From Calliopum simillimum (lineage: Eukaryota > Arthropoda > Insecta > Diptera > Lauxaniidae): a stretch of 64,000 nt of DNA. Positions 36,254-47,810 of the stretch are shown here, in pieces. The stretch lies in assembly GCA_951812925.1 (NCBI GenBank), contig OX638370.1, forward strand, positions 116,574,897 through 116,638,896. The letters are read 5' to 3'. The notes under the pieces were generated by a model. It did no database searches. It saw only the letters and a program-made list of their open reading frames with translations, and was not told where the DNA came from. Each line of letters starts with the position of its first letter. Position 1 is the stretch's first letter. A program made the translations under genes and the position numbers.

Positions 36254-38318
36254 TATAGGTGATTCTCAGATAACTGTACTTTTTGTGTCCTCTTGCGATT
36301 TTACCTATACAGTAGGCTTTATTTCACAAAAAATGACGCTATAAGTTAGAAACTATGCTTTTCTAATAGAGCGGATCAATTTTACCACCAAATAATTATT
36401 GGTCTACTGTGAAAGTTTGCAAATATACCCCAAATGTCACAAACGTGGCATGTCCTTCCCCTACTTTTTATACATAAAACGATGAAAAACTACCAAAAAA
36501 CGGAAATGGAACAGAAAACAAGTTACTACACATATTAAGTAAATACTTAAGGCTACAATATTCTGAGCTCATCTGCGGTTTTAAATAATTTTTAGAGGGC
36601 ACTATTTCGAATTGAAAACTGTCCCCTAGTTTTGGAAAAAAATTTCTTGAAAGCATTATGCTACTACTGCATGGTACTACTGTTTCAGTCAATAGATTGC
36701 GATACATATGCATTAATTCTGATCACTATCCATCACCCAAAGGTCATCATGTCCAGGAGCGTCCAAAAAGAAATCCGTTTGCGTTTTATGGGGCAGTTTA
36801 TAAACAAAAACAGTTTTTTTTAAAAATTATGGTCACAAACGTGGCACTCGGCACTCCCAGGTCGTACATTTCATTTTATGCATGAAACAATTTTTTTGAA
36901 GGATTTGCATACATGACCCCAAATTCTTTCGGAAAAATCTTGAACTCAAAACGTGGCGCATCAAAAATGTCACAAACGTGGCACTTTTTATCAGTCTGCG
37001 AAAAACATATTTCGATATAAAGTTTGAGTATACAGATGTTAAGTTGAAGGCTATTAATTATGTTTTTAATACAAACATTTTTCTACACCATCAGAATCCT
37101 GAGTTATCCTTGCTCAAAAGTGAAAAAATCACTGTTTTGATATCTACTTAAAGCTATACAACAAAAACAACAACAAGTAAAATTAATTTTTGTCAATGGA
37201 TTCAGACAGCCAAATTTATTGTCAACAAGACATAATTTACCGTTTTTCAATTGGATTCCCAGCTTCTGAGTTATAAGCGTTTAAAGTAAGGACATCTTTC
37301 GATAACATACAAAGGATTTTTCGAGACCGAAAAGTTACAAAAAATCAAGTTTTATTATTTTTATCAATAACACATTTAATTACAAAAACTTCGTGACCTT
37401 GCAGACCATAATCGCATGAAAAATGACAGTTCTATGCTAGATTTAGTGAATGACCCTACTAAACTATTGCTTTGCAAATTAACAGAATCAAAATTTTATC
37501 TGTTCATTCACTAAATCTACAATAGAGCCTTATTTTTTCATCCGATTTTAGTCTGCAAGGGCTTAAAATTTTTGTGATAAATTATATTTTTGATAAAAGT
37601 AATAAAACTAACTATTTTTATTAATTTTTCGGTCCAGAAAATCCTTTGTGTGTTATTGAAAGGTATCCATTTTTCAAAGGCTTATAACTCGGAAACTAGG
37701 AATCCAACTGAAAAACGGTAAATTATGTCTTGTTGATAATAAATTCGGCTGTCTGAATCCATTGATAAAAATTAATTTTACTTGTTGCTGTTTTTGTTAA
37801 GTAGATGTCAAAACTGTGATTTATTCACTTTTGAGCAAGGATAACTAAGGATACTGATGTAATAGAAAAAAATCAAGATCAGGTTCGTAATTAGGAGATC
37901 CTAATCCACCATAAACGGCTATAAAAACAGAGGACAGGAAACCATAGTTGATCTTTAGGGCGGTAGGGTATAAAAAAAAATGGACCACTGCAGACATGAC
38001 ACTGTTGCAAAATTAGTCTTGAAGTGTAAATTTGTCATTATATGCAATATATCTCTCATCAAAACGCTTCAAAACCATCATTTTTCCATACTGTGGCTAA
38101 AATGTCACAAACGTGGCAATTTGGTCACAAAAGTGGCAGCAAAATTTCTTAATTTCGACCTCAAAGCCGTAAATTCACACTTGTAGTTGATCTACTTAAA
38201 AGGTGAGTTTTAAGAGTGTGTTTGCACAAGATAGCATGAAGAAACTTGCAAAAATCCAAAAAAATTATCTGCCAATTTTACAACTCGAAAAAGCACAGTT
38301 ATCTAAGAATCACCCATA
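36254..38318. mobile_element. 2.07-kb inverted-repeat element with nested foldback
   Basis: TATAGGTGATTCTCAGATAA at 36254 is mirrored by the inverse of TATGGGTGATTCTTAGATAA ending at 38318. Within it, 37085-37862 is a second inverted repeat with arms of about 350 bp. CACAAACGTGGCA recurs at 36440, 36833, 36970 and 38105. No transposase is readable. Confidence 0.65.
37085..37862. repeat. inner foldback, arms about 350 bp
   Basis: The arms share CTTGCTCAAAAGTGAA, ACCGTTTTTCAATTGGATTC and CACTAAATCTA with their inverses. The loop is centred near 37470. The arms differ by scattered substitutions, so they are not recent. Confidence 0.8.
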
Positions 38319-39639
38319 TCTATAATTCTAAATATGAATTTATCAAAAAGAATCGAACACAAATCGGAGTAGATGGGACATATTCTCCAGAAATAACCCA
38401 ACGAAGTTTGTAGGCATGCTTTTGAGTAGAATGTATATGGCAGGGAGAAGGCCACTTAAAAAAGGTACTGGAAACCAAAATCGAGTATTTGGATAAAGAT
38501 AACATAACTATTTCAAAAAGAATTAGCGAAAAAACTGCATTATCTTCATATAACAAAAAATGACGTCATCCATATAACACAATTTAATATTTACCCTCAT
38601 TAATACTTCAAGTGCAATGTATACTGACGCCTTTACCAGGTGTCTTAAGAGGTGCATACAGTCAACAAACCGCAAAAACCCACCACATAAAACAAAAACA
38701 AAGAAACTTACGAACGTGACCAACCAATTAACACCTCATTCCCTTAAGAACAACAAACAAGAGTCCTATATGCATTTGAAATTGACTGTAAATGCTAATT
38801 ATGAGTCAGTAGGTAAAAAAGAAGGTTCCCAAATAGAAAAAAAAAAACTTTGAAAAAGGATGTTCTTATTGACGGAGAAAAAAAGAACCACAAAAAATAA
38901 TATTGATCTTTACAAAAGAAGAAATTCATCAACAAAACCAAAAATCACTTAAGCTCTCAGTCAACCAACTTGTTTTATGATTTTGTGGTTGTTAATACAA
39001 AAATTTATGATCATCGCATTGAAACCGGTGACTCGAAACAGATTGAACGTCCATTTAAACTGGAGCTCCAAGCACAAAAGTTGACACTCAACAAAGAGAC
39101 AAAGTTAAGGTAACAACGAGATTTGTTGGGTTTTATTGGGTAGGGATATAAAAATCCGAAAGAAAAAAAAAATTATGAACAAAATATAGAGAGCAACATC
39201 ATAAAGAATGCATATAAATTCTTGGGACCACTTAAGACATCGTTGGTTTGATCACCATTGTTGTCGGGGTTTTAGTACGCGATATTTTTTGTTGTATTGC
39301 CTGCTGATGTTGCTGCCTGCACAAATGCTTAATGGAATCCAAAGAGATCAAAACGTATTAGCCGATTGAAGTTGAATACTACGTGAATACATCTTTCTGA
39401 CCATAATAAGCTATCGTGCGTCGATCAGTGGCTACTACTGCCGGTACTTGCTGGTAGCTGAAACCAGTTTTTTCTTTTTGTTTTTTAGATGGCATTTTAA
39501 TACCCTACATTAAATGGAAAAAGATATAATAACTGATTTTTTAGAATGTTGCAGCATCTATTATTTTTATTGTTTTTGTTAACTGCATATTTCTTTAAGC
39601 TTAAAGTTTTAAAAACTAAATGAAAAAAGACTTAAACTA
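38319..39639. other. non-coding, nothing recognised
   Basis: Only short ORFs without family features. No repeat unit was found. Confidence 0.3.
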
Positions 39640-42440
39640 AAATTAAAAAACAAAGCATGAAACCTAAAATCGCTCAAGTCCGAAAAATAAATGCATAAAA
39701 AGTCAAAAACTGCTCAAAGAGTCTAAAAAAATTTAAAGAGTCAAAAATTGTTGAAAGTGCCGATATGTATTGAATAAGTTAAAAAATATCGAAAGCGTCA
39801 AAAAAAAAATCAAAAGAGTCAAAAAGAATAGAAAATGTCCAAAAATATTGAAAGAGTCTTAAAATTTTGAAAGACTCGTTCACGTTCGGAAGAGTCAAAA
39901 AAGTCAAAATTTATTGAAGGAGAAGAAAAATATATTGTTTTAATCGGCTTTTAGATTGGAACTTTTTGAAAATGCTAAGCTCTAGCCAGCTAGAATAGAA
40001 AAATATTGAAAATTTCAAAAATTGTTGAAAGTGTCAAAACTATTGAAGAAGTCCAAAAATGTTAAAAGACACTAAAAATATAGTGCAAATATATTAAAGA
40101 AGGAAAAAAGAATTTTATGGAAAAGTAAAATGGTCACACTGGGCCTCAATAAGTATCAGGTGCGAGTTTAATCTCAAGGGAAACTGAATACGTCGATATA
40201 TTATTGATTCCTGATGAAAAATTCGTTGGATTCAAAATCCTATCTGCAAAGTTATGCTTTTTTTTTCATTTACACACACATTTTTCACTTCCGCATAAAG
40301 AAGAAATTTATATATGCATATGTATTAGACCTATCGTTAAAATTGAAAATGAAAAAACATTGCTCCCAGGGGCTAAAAAGTTTCCTATTGGTGTAAGTTG
40401 CAATCATTAAAATTTTGGTTCCGATCGGAAAATATTTGACTGTGCCGCAAGGCTGTTGAAGTTCGGAAAAACGCTATTTATATGGAAAAATGGGGCCTTA
40501 ATCGCAAGAATCAGTCTTATCTTTGAAACTATTTGAGATAAGTGAATGAGATTTAGTATGTGTATGAACAATGCTTAAGTTATTTGCATCCAATAAAAAA
40601 ATGGCCGATACCACACCCCCTCGGCCCGAAATTCATACATATGTAATTGGCAATGGGAAAAAAATGTTTAATAAAAAATGGGCGGGGTCACGCCCCCTTT
40701 TTTTAAAATAATCAAATTTGTCATATCTCTGAAACTATTTGACACATATGAATAAGATTTGATTTCAGGTAATGTGAAGTGAACAGGATATGCCACTGTA
40801 AATATGTTAAAGCAATTTAAAGTACTTAGTTGATATAGAAGCCGTAATTTTTTCTGTTTTTATTTTGGTCTCCTAAGAATTGACACCATACAAAAAAAAT
40901 TTGGTGCCGATCGGAAGATATTTGACCGTGGCACCAGGCCGTGAAAGGTCGGAAAAATGCTATTTATATGAAAATAAGGAAACAATCAATCCCATCTTTA
41001 GAAATATTTTACATAGGAGGATAAGATTTTGTACATATATGAACAATACTTGAGTTAATAGTATCCAATAAAAAAATGGGCAGTGCCACGCCCCCTCCAA
41101 CCAAAATTTTTCGTATCCCTGAAAATATTTGAAAATATGTGTGTATAAATGAAAATAAAAGCAGTTTCCCTTGAGATTAAACTCGCACCTGTTACTTATT
41201 GAGGCCCATTGTGTGGTGAAAGACTCAAAAAATGTTACAAGAGTCAAAAACTACAGAATAATAAAATTTTTTTCTCTTAGGAGTTTAAAATATTAAAAGC
41301 TCCGAAAACTGTTGAGGGATTCGGAAAATATCGACAAATTTTTATGGAGTAGAAACATATGAAAACAGTAAAAAAATGTTGAAGTAATTAATAATTATCA
41401 AAAGATTCAAAAACTAGTGAAAGAGTCGAAAAAAATTTAAAAAGTCAAAAAATATTTTACGTATCGAAAAATTTTGAACTATTTGAATTTGAACTATTGA
41501 AAAATTTTTGTAGAGAGAAAATTATCGAAAAACTCAAAAAATGTTGAATGAGTCCAAAATTTTCCATAAATTCATTAAGTTAAAAAATGTTGTAAGAGTC
41601 AAATATTATTGAAAAAATGTTAAACAAAATTTGGTAGAAAGAAAATAGTCGAAAGAGTCAAAAATTTAAAGATTTCGAAAAATGTTCTAAGAGTCAAAAA
41701 CTATCAAAAAAAATTTCAATAGAGAGTCAAAAAATGTCAAATGAGTCAAAAAATTTTGAATAGGTACGTCTAAAGTTGCCGAAAATTTCGAAAATTACTG
41801 CAATCTGAAAAATGTTGAAAGAGTCAAAAAATATTGAAGGAATTGCAAAATTATGGAATACTGAAAAATGTTGAAGTGTCGATTCCGCCGGAATCATCGG
41901 AAATCATTTTTCTAGAAAAAAAAATTGTCGAAAGAGTCAAAAAATGTTGATCCGAGTCTTTAGCTGTGCAACAGCTCATAAAGATGAAAAATGTTGAAAT
42001 AGTCAAAATAAATATAAAAGAGCTGAAAAATTATGAAAGTATTGAAAAAGGGTCGAAACATATTGAAAAAATTTCCAAAAATTTTTGTTAAAAACGAAAT
42101 TGTCGAAGGAGTCAAAAATGTTAATGAGTCTTAAATTGTTGAAAAAATAAAAAAAAAACTAATGAAAGAGTAGAAAAACGCTGAAATATTGAAAAAAACT
42201 CCAAAGAAAAAAAAAAAAAATATTTAAGGACTAAAACTTTGGTTATGGAAAACAAAAATTTTCAAAGAGTCAAAAAATTTTGAATGAGTCTAAAATTGCC
42301 AAAAAATGCAAAAAATTACTTAAAGAATTGAAAAAAGTTGAATGAGTCAAATGAGTCAAAAATTTTTGTATGAGTTTAAAATTGCCAAATAATGACAAAA
42401 ATTACTTAAAGAATTCAAAAATGTTTAAGTCGTAAAATTG
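39640..42440. repeat. degenerate GAGTCAAAAA(A)TGTTGAAA minisatellite
   Basis: Variants of GAGTCAAAAAATGTTGAAA and GAGTCAAAAATTGTTGAAAG recur every 20-40 bp across 39640-40130 and 41220-42440. The two blocks are the same array split by the TIR element at 40140-41208. Transcribed, it would be A-rich with no coding frame. Confidence 0.8.
40140..41208. mobile_element. 1.07-kb TIR element inside the minisatellite
   Basis: TGGGCCTCAATAAGTATCAG at the left is matched in inverse at the right (TGGGCCTCAATAAGTAACAG). The TIR continues for about 50 bp through GTGCGAGTTTAATCTCAAGG. The interior holds a direct duplication: CCGATCGGAAAATATTTGAC near 40425 and CCGATCGGAAGATATTTGAC near 40905, each followed by GCTATTTATATG. 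It also contains GGCGTGGC-type repeat words. No transposase. Confidence 0.85.
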
Positions 42441-43139
42441 AAAGCCTAATATGAAAAATGTTTTTTATTTTTCTTCTACATCCCCTCGCTCCGTCAAGGA
42501 ATATGGGCATGGTATTTTAAAATGGGTTCGGGGAATATAATGTCCATTTATGTATGACCGACTATAGTTTCATTGCACCTATTGCATAGTATTTTTGTTT
42601 TTATTAATCTGAGGACGTGTTGCTGTTCTTGTGCTCACAAACAATGACAAGTTTTTATTCAGCGATTACAAATGTCAGACGATCATAAAGCAGATTTTGG
42701 TTTCTTTATAACTTGGGTATTTTTTTTTGTTTCCTCTTATTTTCTTGCACCAAAGAACGATCAGTAAAATTTGCTGCAGCAATGCGTAACCAGCAGCCAG
42801 TTATTTAATGTATTCAAGGTATTTTTTGTAATTTTTAATAGGAAATGCGATTTAAAAATTAGTCAGCAGCAGTCGTTCGTTCGTTCATTGTCTTCTAATC
42901 CCCCAAGTAATGTTGCTGTTTCACGCCTGTCGCAGCACAGTGACGATGATTATGATGATGATGAAGACAATGATGATCATCGAATAGCTAAACTAATTTT
43001 TACAACGAATAGGTGAGCGAGCAATCACAGCTTAGAACTGTTTGGAAATGTGCGCGCTCATCAGAATTGCTCAAAATTCGTTCTGCACCCGAGGGAGGAA
43101 GTGAACATGCAGCATGTAATGTGTGAGATACAAAAAAGA
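42441..43139. other. non-coding, GAT-rich ORF only
   Basis: The plus ORF 42771-43016 ends with an Asp-rich stretch made by a GATGATGAT run (42945-42980). I see no family resemblance and treat it as repeat-driven. Confidence 0.3.
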
Positions 43140-43440
43140 CAGGCATTGATCAGCGTGAAGATCAGTTGAGATTTTTCAAAGCGTACCTATTCTACTTTGT
43201 ACACTTGTTCACTTGCTTTATGCCATGGAAGATCACTTACTGATTTTACCCTACAGCAGGCACCTGAACTCATAAATAAAGATCAGTCAGTGCGGTTTGA
43301 TTGAACACAGCGTACGCTGAGTTGATCAGCAACATTGGGGAAATCTGTTGTGTGATGATCATGTGGTGCCTCATTATTTGTGTGGATCATGGTTTGGTAA
43401 TTTTCTTTGAGCCTTAAGCATGTTGTATGCGATCACTTAA
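43140..43440. promoter_or_regulatory. cluster of GATCA words
   Basis: GATCA occurs at about nine places in 300 bp (near 43148, 43160, 43230, 43280, 43325, 43357, 43386 and 43430), several as TGATCA. A cluster of this kind could be a binding-site array. Function is unknown. Confidence 0.2.
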
Positions 43441-43497
43441 TGTTGGGGGTGTTTTTGTAGAGTTGTTTTCGAAATATTTCTCTGTATTTAAATATAA

Positions 43498-44229
43498 CAT
43501 ATCGATACCTTAGAGCGCTATAGTCCTATCTCCACTTTTTGCGATTTTGAGATTTTTGCAGTTATAGCATCATTGTGGGCTTCTTTACCGTGTGGAAAAC
43601 TGTGTGATGTCAAAATACCACTAAAATACCAAAATATTCGATAATTAAGAAAAATCCTATCTCCAAACTGTAATTTTTTCAAGAGCGCTACTGTCCTATC
43701 TCCACTGAATATTCAAATAAGTCACATTTTTAAAAAAAATTCTTCGGTTTTTCGCGTGTTTTTCACGTTTCATGACTATTTGCAACATTTTAGTGAACGT
43801 ATTTGGTTACACCCAAGGCTCTACTGTTGTTTGTCGGAACCAAATAAAATTCAAAAATTCAAAAAAAAAAAAAAAAAAAAAAATCGTTTTTTTCGTGTTT
43901 TCCACGCGTTTCATGACTTTTTTCGACATTTTAGTGGAAAAAATTCAAAAAATGTACTAAATACGACGTTTTTTCAATAGTAGTGGAATTCTGTATATGG
44001 GCAAAAGTAATGACACATTATAAATTGGCTGGGATTTCGTTAGAAATTAATTAAATTGGTTAAAAACATTAAATTATGTTAACAGATACTATAGGTAAAA
44101 ATATTGCATGCATCGTTATATCAAAATAGCAGCCAATCCTTAATAATCACTGTTTGAAATCTTCTTTTTGCATTTCCCAACAATTGGAAAAATGGAGATA
44201 GGACTATAGCGCTCTAAGGTATCGATATG
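43498..44229. mobile_element. 732-bp TIR element with perfect 37-bp ends
   Basis: CATATCGATACCTTAGAGCG followed by CTATAGTCCTATCTCCA is repeated exactly in inverse at the right end. A third partial copy (AGAGCGCTACTGTCCTATC) lies at 43683. Part of the interior (43735-43945) is an inverse copy of the 11735-12330 tandem unit. Perfect termini suggest recent movement or conversion. Confidence 0.85.
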
Positions 44230-45217
44230 GATTAGATCGTGACTAAAATTGTTAGCAGATAAATTATAACAAATGGGTTCATTGTCAAAAGTGTGAAAAA
44301 TGTGTAGTTACACAGCGCTGCTTAAAATAAAATTTCGGAAAAACATTTTCTTCAAGAAAATCCAACAAAAGTTCGTGTAAACAATAAATAAACTCTCATA
44401 AACATTTCCGCATTTTTATGTTTAATCATTCACATTTAATAAAACTGCTATATATTTTAAAATTTCCATTATTTTAAATTTAATTTAAGCTGACACGACC
44501 ACAAGATGATAAATCATCGCAACAAATGTCAAGCGACTTATAACATGTAGTACATTATATTTTGACATAACGATCATGACAAAATCTTAACAAAAATGCG
44601 TTTGTCATTAAAAAACAAATGTTAATGGATTAAAAACAAAAGCAACAACAACTTGAATGTTAAAAGATCAAAGGAATTACAAGACAAAAAACAAAATAAA
44701 ACATTAAATTTGACAGAGTGACAACAATGATCAGAATTTTTAACAATTTTTTTGCTTTTTGAACTGAGAACAAAAAATAGCGGCACACTTTTAAATTAAT
44801 TTTTTTTTGAAAATTTCAACAAAATATTATGATGATGTTGAAAGATTGAGCATACTTAAGCTTTGCTCTACTGCCCTAAAAATGCACTCATGCAAAACTG
44901 AAAAGACTAGCAGAGTATATCCCAATTCATTGAGGCAGCCAAAAAAAAATAAGAAATAAGTTATAAACATCCAAATGTTGGATCTCGAACTTGTTACTAT
45001 TTATTAAGGGAATATAAATTAAACTACTTAAGCCAAACACAGCAAACAATTTATGCTAGTGATGTACAAAATCGACACTTAAAGTTTTATAAGTAGACGA
45101 TACTTTAGCATACTTCTTGTGCTTATAATGTGGAGAGCCGCAGAACTGTCCCCCAAACAGCTTATAACAATTTAGTTCAATTTAAATCTTGCTTTCTCGT
45201 TACTTTCTTATAAAGAG
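44230..45217. other. non-coding, nothing recognised
   Basis: AT-rich sequence without long ORFs or repeat structure. Confidence 0.35.
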
Positions 45218-45310
45218 TGTAAACGATAAGGTAACGATGCTTCTGAGAGGTAAAAAAAGGCTTAGACTAACAAAAAATTGCACCTGAGGGGTGATCTAAA
45301 ATATAGAGGA
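45218..45310. mobile_element. foldback family A terminal fragment
   Basis: GTGTAAACGATAAGGTAACG followed by CTTCTGAGAGGT and ACTAACAAAAAATTGCACC matches the left terminus of the copies at 17530 and 47811. Confidence 0.7.
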
Positions 45311-45951
45311 ATAGTGTCGCCTGCGTGCATGGGTTGGGTGTGGGCACCCCCCGTAACTTTCGACAGAAAACAAATGCGACTTTTCTGACAAATGTTAAGC
45401 GCGTGTTATGGCAGCACGAAGTTTTTGTGCATATACCAGAGCAAAAAGTCGCATTTGCTTTGTGCTGAGAAGAAAACAATTTTTGAATAAGTGAAACTCA
45501 ACACAAAAGTTTTTTTCAATAATTTTCCAAGTGCGATAAATCGAAGTGAATCAATATTTACACAGTTAATTTATTAAATTTTGTGATTCAAAACCGAATC
45601 CAACCAAAATGTTCACACAACAGAATTTGCTTATTGCATTTCAAAGTGGATGTCAAAGTCGGTTGTGGGCACCCAATAGAGTCAGTTGTGGGCACACCTC
45701 CTATTTTTAATGCGTGTGATTTATATGGTAGATTTTTTTTTTTACAAATTCAAAATTCGATTTAAAAAAAAATCAGAGCAAAATGATATAACCACGTACT
45801 TTTTTTTAATCACAGGAATAGGCACAACACGTAAGTATCAACGACGATGTAATCGCATATCGAAATTTCCATCAGCTTCCCAACTATCAGTACACATCAT
45901 TTGAAAGAAATTGCCACATTAACATCATCTAATTAACCATTAAGTTAAAAT

Positions 45952-46275
45952 TTATAGCTGCAATTTGTTGCCACGACTTCCCCTTGGAATTTGAAATAAT
46001 TTATTTGCCATTAACAGCGTAGTTCCAATAAGAACACGATGACGATGATCGCCACCGCCGCTGAAGAGATCTTCGAAATCGAATGTATTGCCACAACATA
46101 TAGACAAGTGTTTGAATGATAAAGTTTTTGTTGAACTGCTACATTTGTCAACCCCCGCATATTTCAAATAGCTAACTGGCTGACTGAATGACTGCATGAT
46201 CCACAACTCTTGTGTGTGAAAAGCGTATGTGATGCAGCCAGCCTGATCGTTCCGTCGTTGTTGCTGCGCAGCCAT
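45952..46275 (-). CDS. candidate 107-aa ORF of unknown function
   Basis: The ATG sits in a good ATAACA-ATGG context. The frame gives 107 residues, starting MAAQQQRRNDQAGCITYAFH and ending RGSRGNKLQL, in a patch richer in G+C than its surroundings. It has six Cys and no recognised domain, signal peptide or membrane segment. The opposite strand is also open for 60 codons, so it may be a chance frame in a regulatory or UTR block. Confidence 0.2.
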   Translation of the reverse strand: MAAQQQRRNDQAGCITYAFHTQELWIMQSFSQPVSYLKYAGVDKCSSSTKTLSFKHLSICCGNTFDFEDLFSGGGDHRHRVLIGTTLLMANKLFQIPRGSRGNKLQL

Positions 46276-47597
46276 TGTTATATTGCATACATATTTGTGG
46301 TTGTGTTTTTTAATCTGCTCTACTTCGATCACCAACGCCCCCGCACACACATATCACCACTGAGTTGTGTGAGTTTTATGTGCCACAGGAGGAAGTAACT
46401 AGAGCACGACAAGATCATTGCCTGGCTTGCCTGCCTGCTTGTAGTCAGGCAGTCTATATCTTTGCGTTTCTTTAAGCATTTTTTCTTGTGCCTGATCAGC
46501 GGCGGTGGCGGCAATGCAAAGTGTCGTGAGTTGCCTTAGTGATATGCAAATAAATAGAAAATAAAACAAAAACAAAGAGCTTTAACTTTATTGTTTGTCG
46601 ATAAATCTTTGTGGAGATCAGCAGTAAAATTGATCGATTGCTCATTTTGTTTGTTTTATTTCTTTATTAATTTTTTTTTTGTTTGATTTTCATTTTTTTA
46701 TATAGCGTGAAGAAACTTTAATTTATGGTTTTGTAATGATAACTATTGACGATGATGTTTTGACTATTTCGATGTTTTCAATATTTTTCGCCATCAATAA
46801 ATTTTTCAGCATTTTCAATTTCCTTTGATTTTTTTTATAATTTTCACCATTCTTAACACTGTTTTTTAAAATCTGAGGTGTTTGTGCTATTTTCAATTAT
46901 ATTGAATTTTTTTACGCCTTTCGATTCTTGCTTTATTATATGTAAAGAAACCATTAAAAAAATAATCAAGATAAGACAATTTCTTTAAAATACATGTGAA
47001 TTTTTTCAGAATTTTTTTGTTACATTTTATAATTTTTAAAAAAAATTAAAAAAAAAGCATTTTTTGCCTATTACACTTTTTACGCCTTGGTTTTGAGTAA
47101 AATTCGTTTTTCCAATCGAAACTGTTTTAAAAAACCAAAAAAATTGGGCATAGGTCAAAAATATAAAAAAGTTGTTAGTTTTGAGTTAAAGAAGCGCCAG
47201 AAAAAATTATTTTTTCGATTTCAGCAAAATTTTATTTAAACTGCTGATTTTAGCACCGGGACCTGCTATAAATGATTTATTTTTTTATCCTATTAACGGC
47301 AAATTAACTTAATTTTTTTATGAAGAATTCAAACTCGCCACGAAAACGTTTTAAAACTCAAAATATTTTAGATTTTAAAGCCAGTTTCTGGTAATAGTGC
47401 TTTAAATAAAATTGATAATATTATTGTCAGAGTTAATTTCTCCTAAACTTTCATCAAAATCGTTGGAGCCGTTTTTGAGAAATATTGAATCAATGCTTTC
47501 AGTCGCTAAAAAGTGGGCCAACCACGTTACGTAATGCTTATGATACTGATGCTTGGAGCGCGCCTACGGAATTTTATCAAAATATGTATGTTCTATT
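46276..47597. other. non-coding, nothing recognised
   Basis: 46400-46560 is GC-richer. The rest is AT-rich with T runs. No repeat or gene was seen. Confidence 0.3.
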
Positions 47598-47810
47598 CAC
47601 GGTGATCCGGAAGTAAATTATTTACGTGTAAAAGTGTCGCTAAAATCGGTATCGATGAAAAAATTTGTTTTTTTTTGCTGATTCAGAATCTGTTTTTAAC
47701 GAAATCCTATTTGATCCCGTTTAAAAGTTATACTAAAAATACCTTTTAGTAAGTATTTTAAGGAATTCTTAATTAAAAATATGTATTTACATACATACAA
47801 TTGCATAAGG

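Noticed and set aside
39640..42440. CRISPR-like array
   Set aside because: The repeat is degenerate and unevenly spaced, and the DNA is from an animal.
42771..43016. Plus ORF ending in an Asp-rich stretch
   Set aside because: The acidic part is a GAT run and the rest has no family resemblance or splice support.
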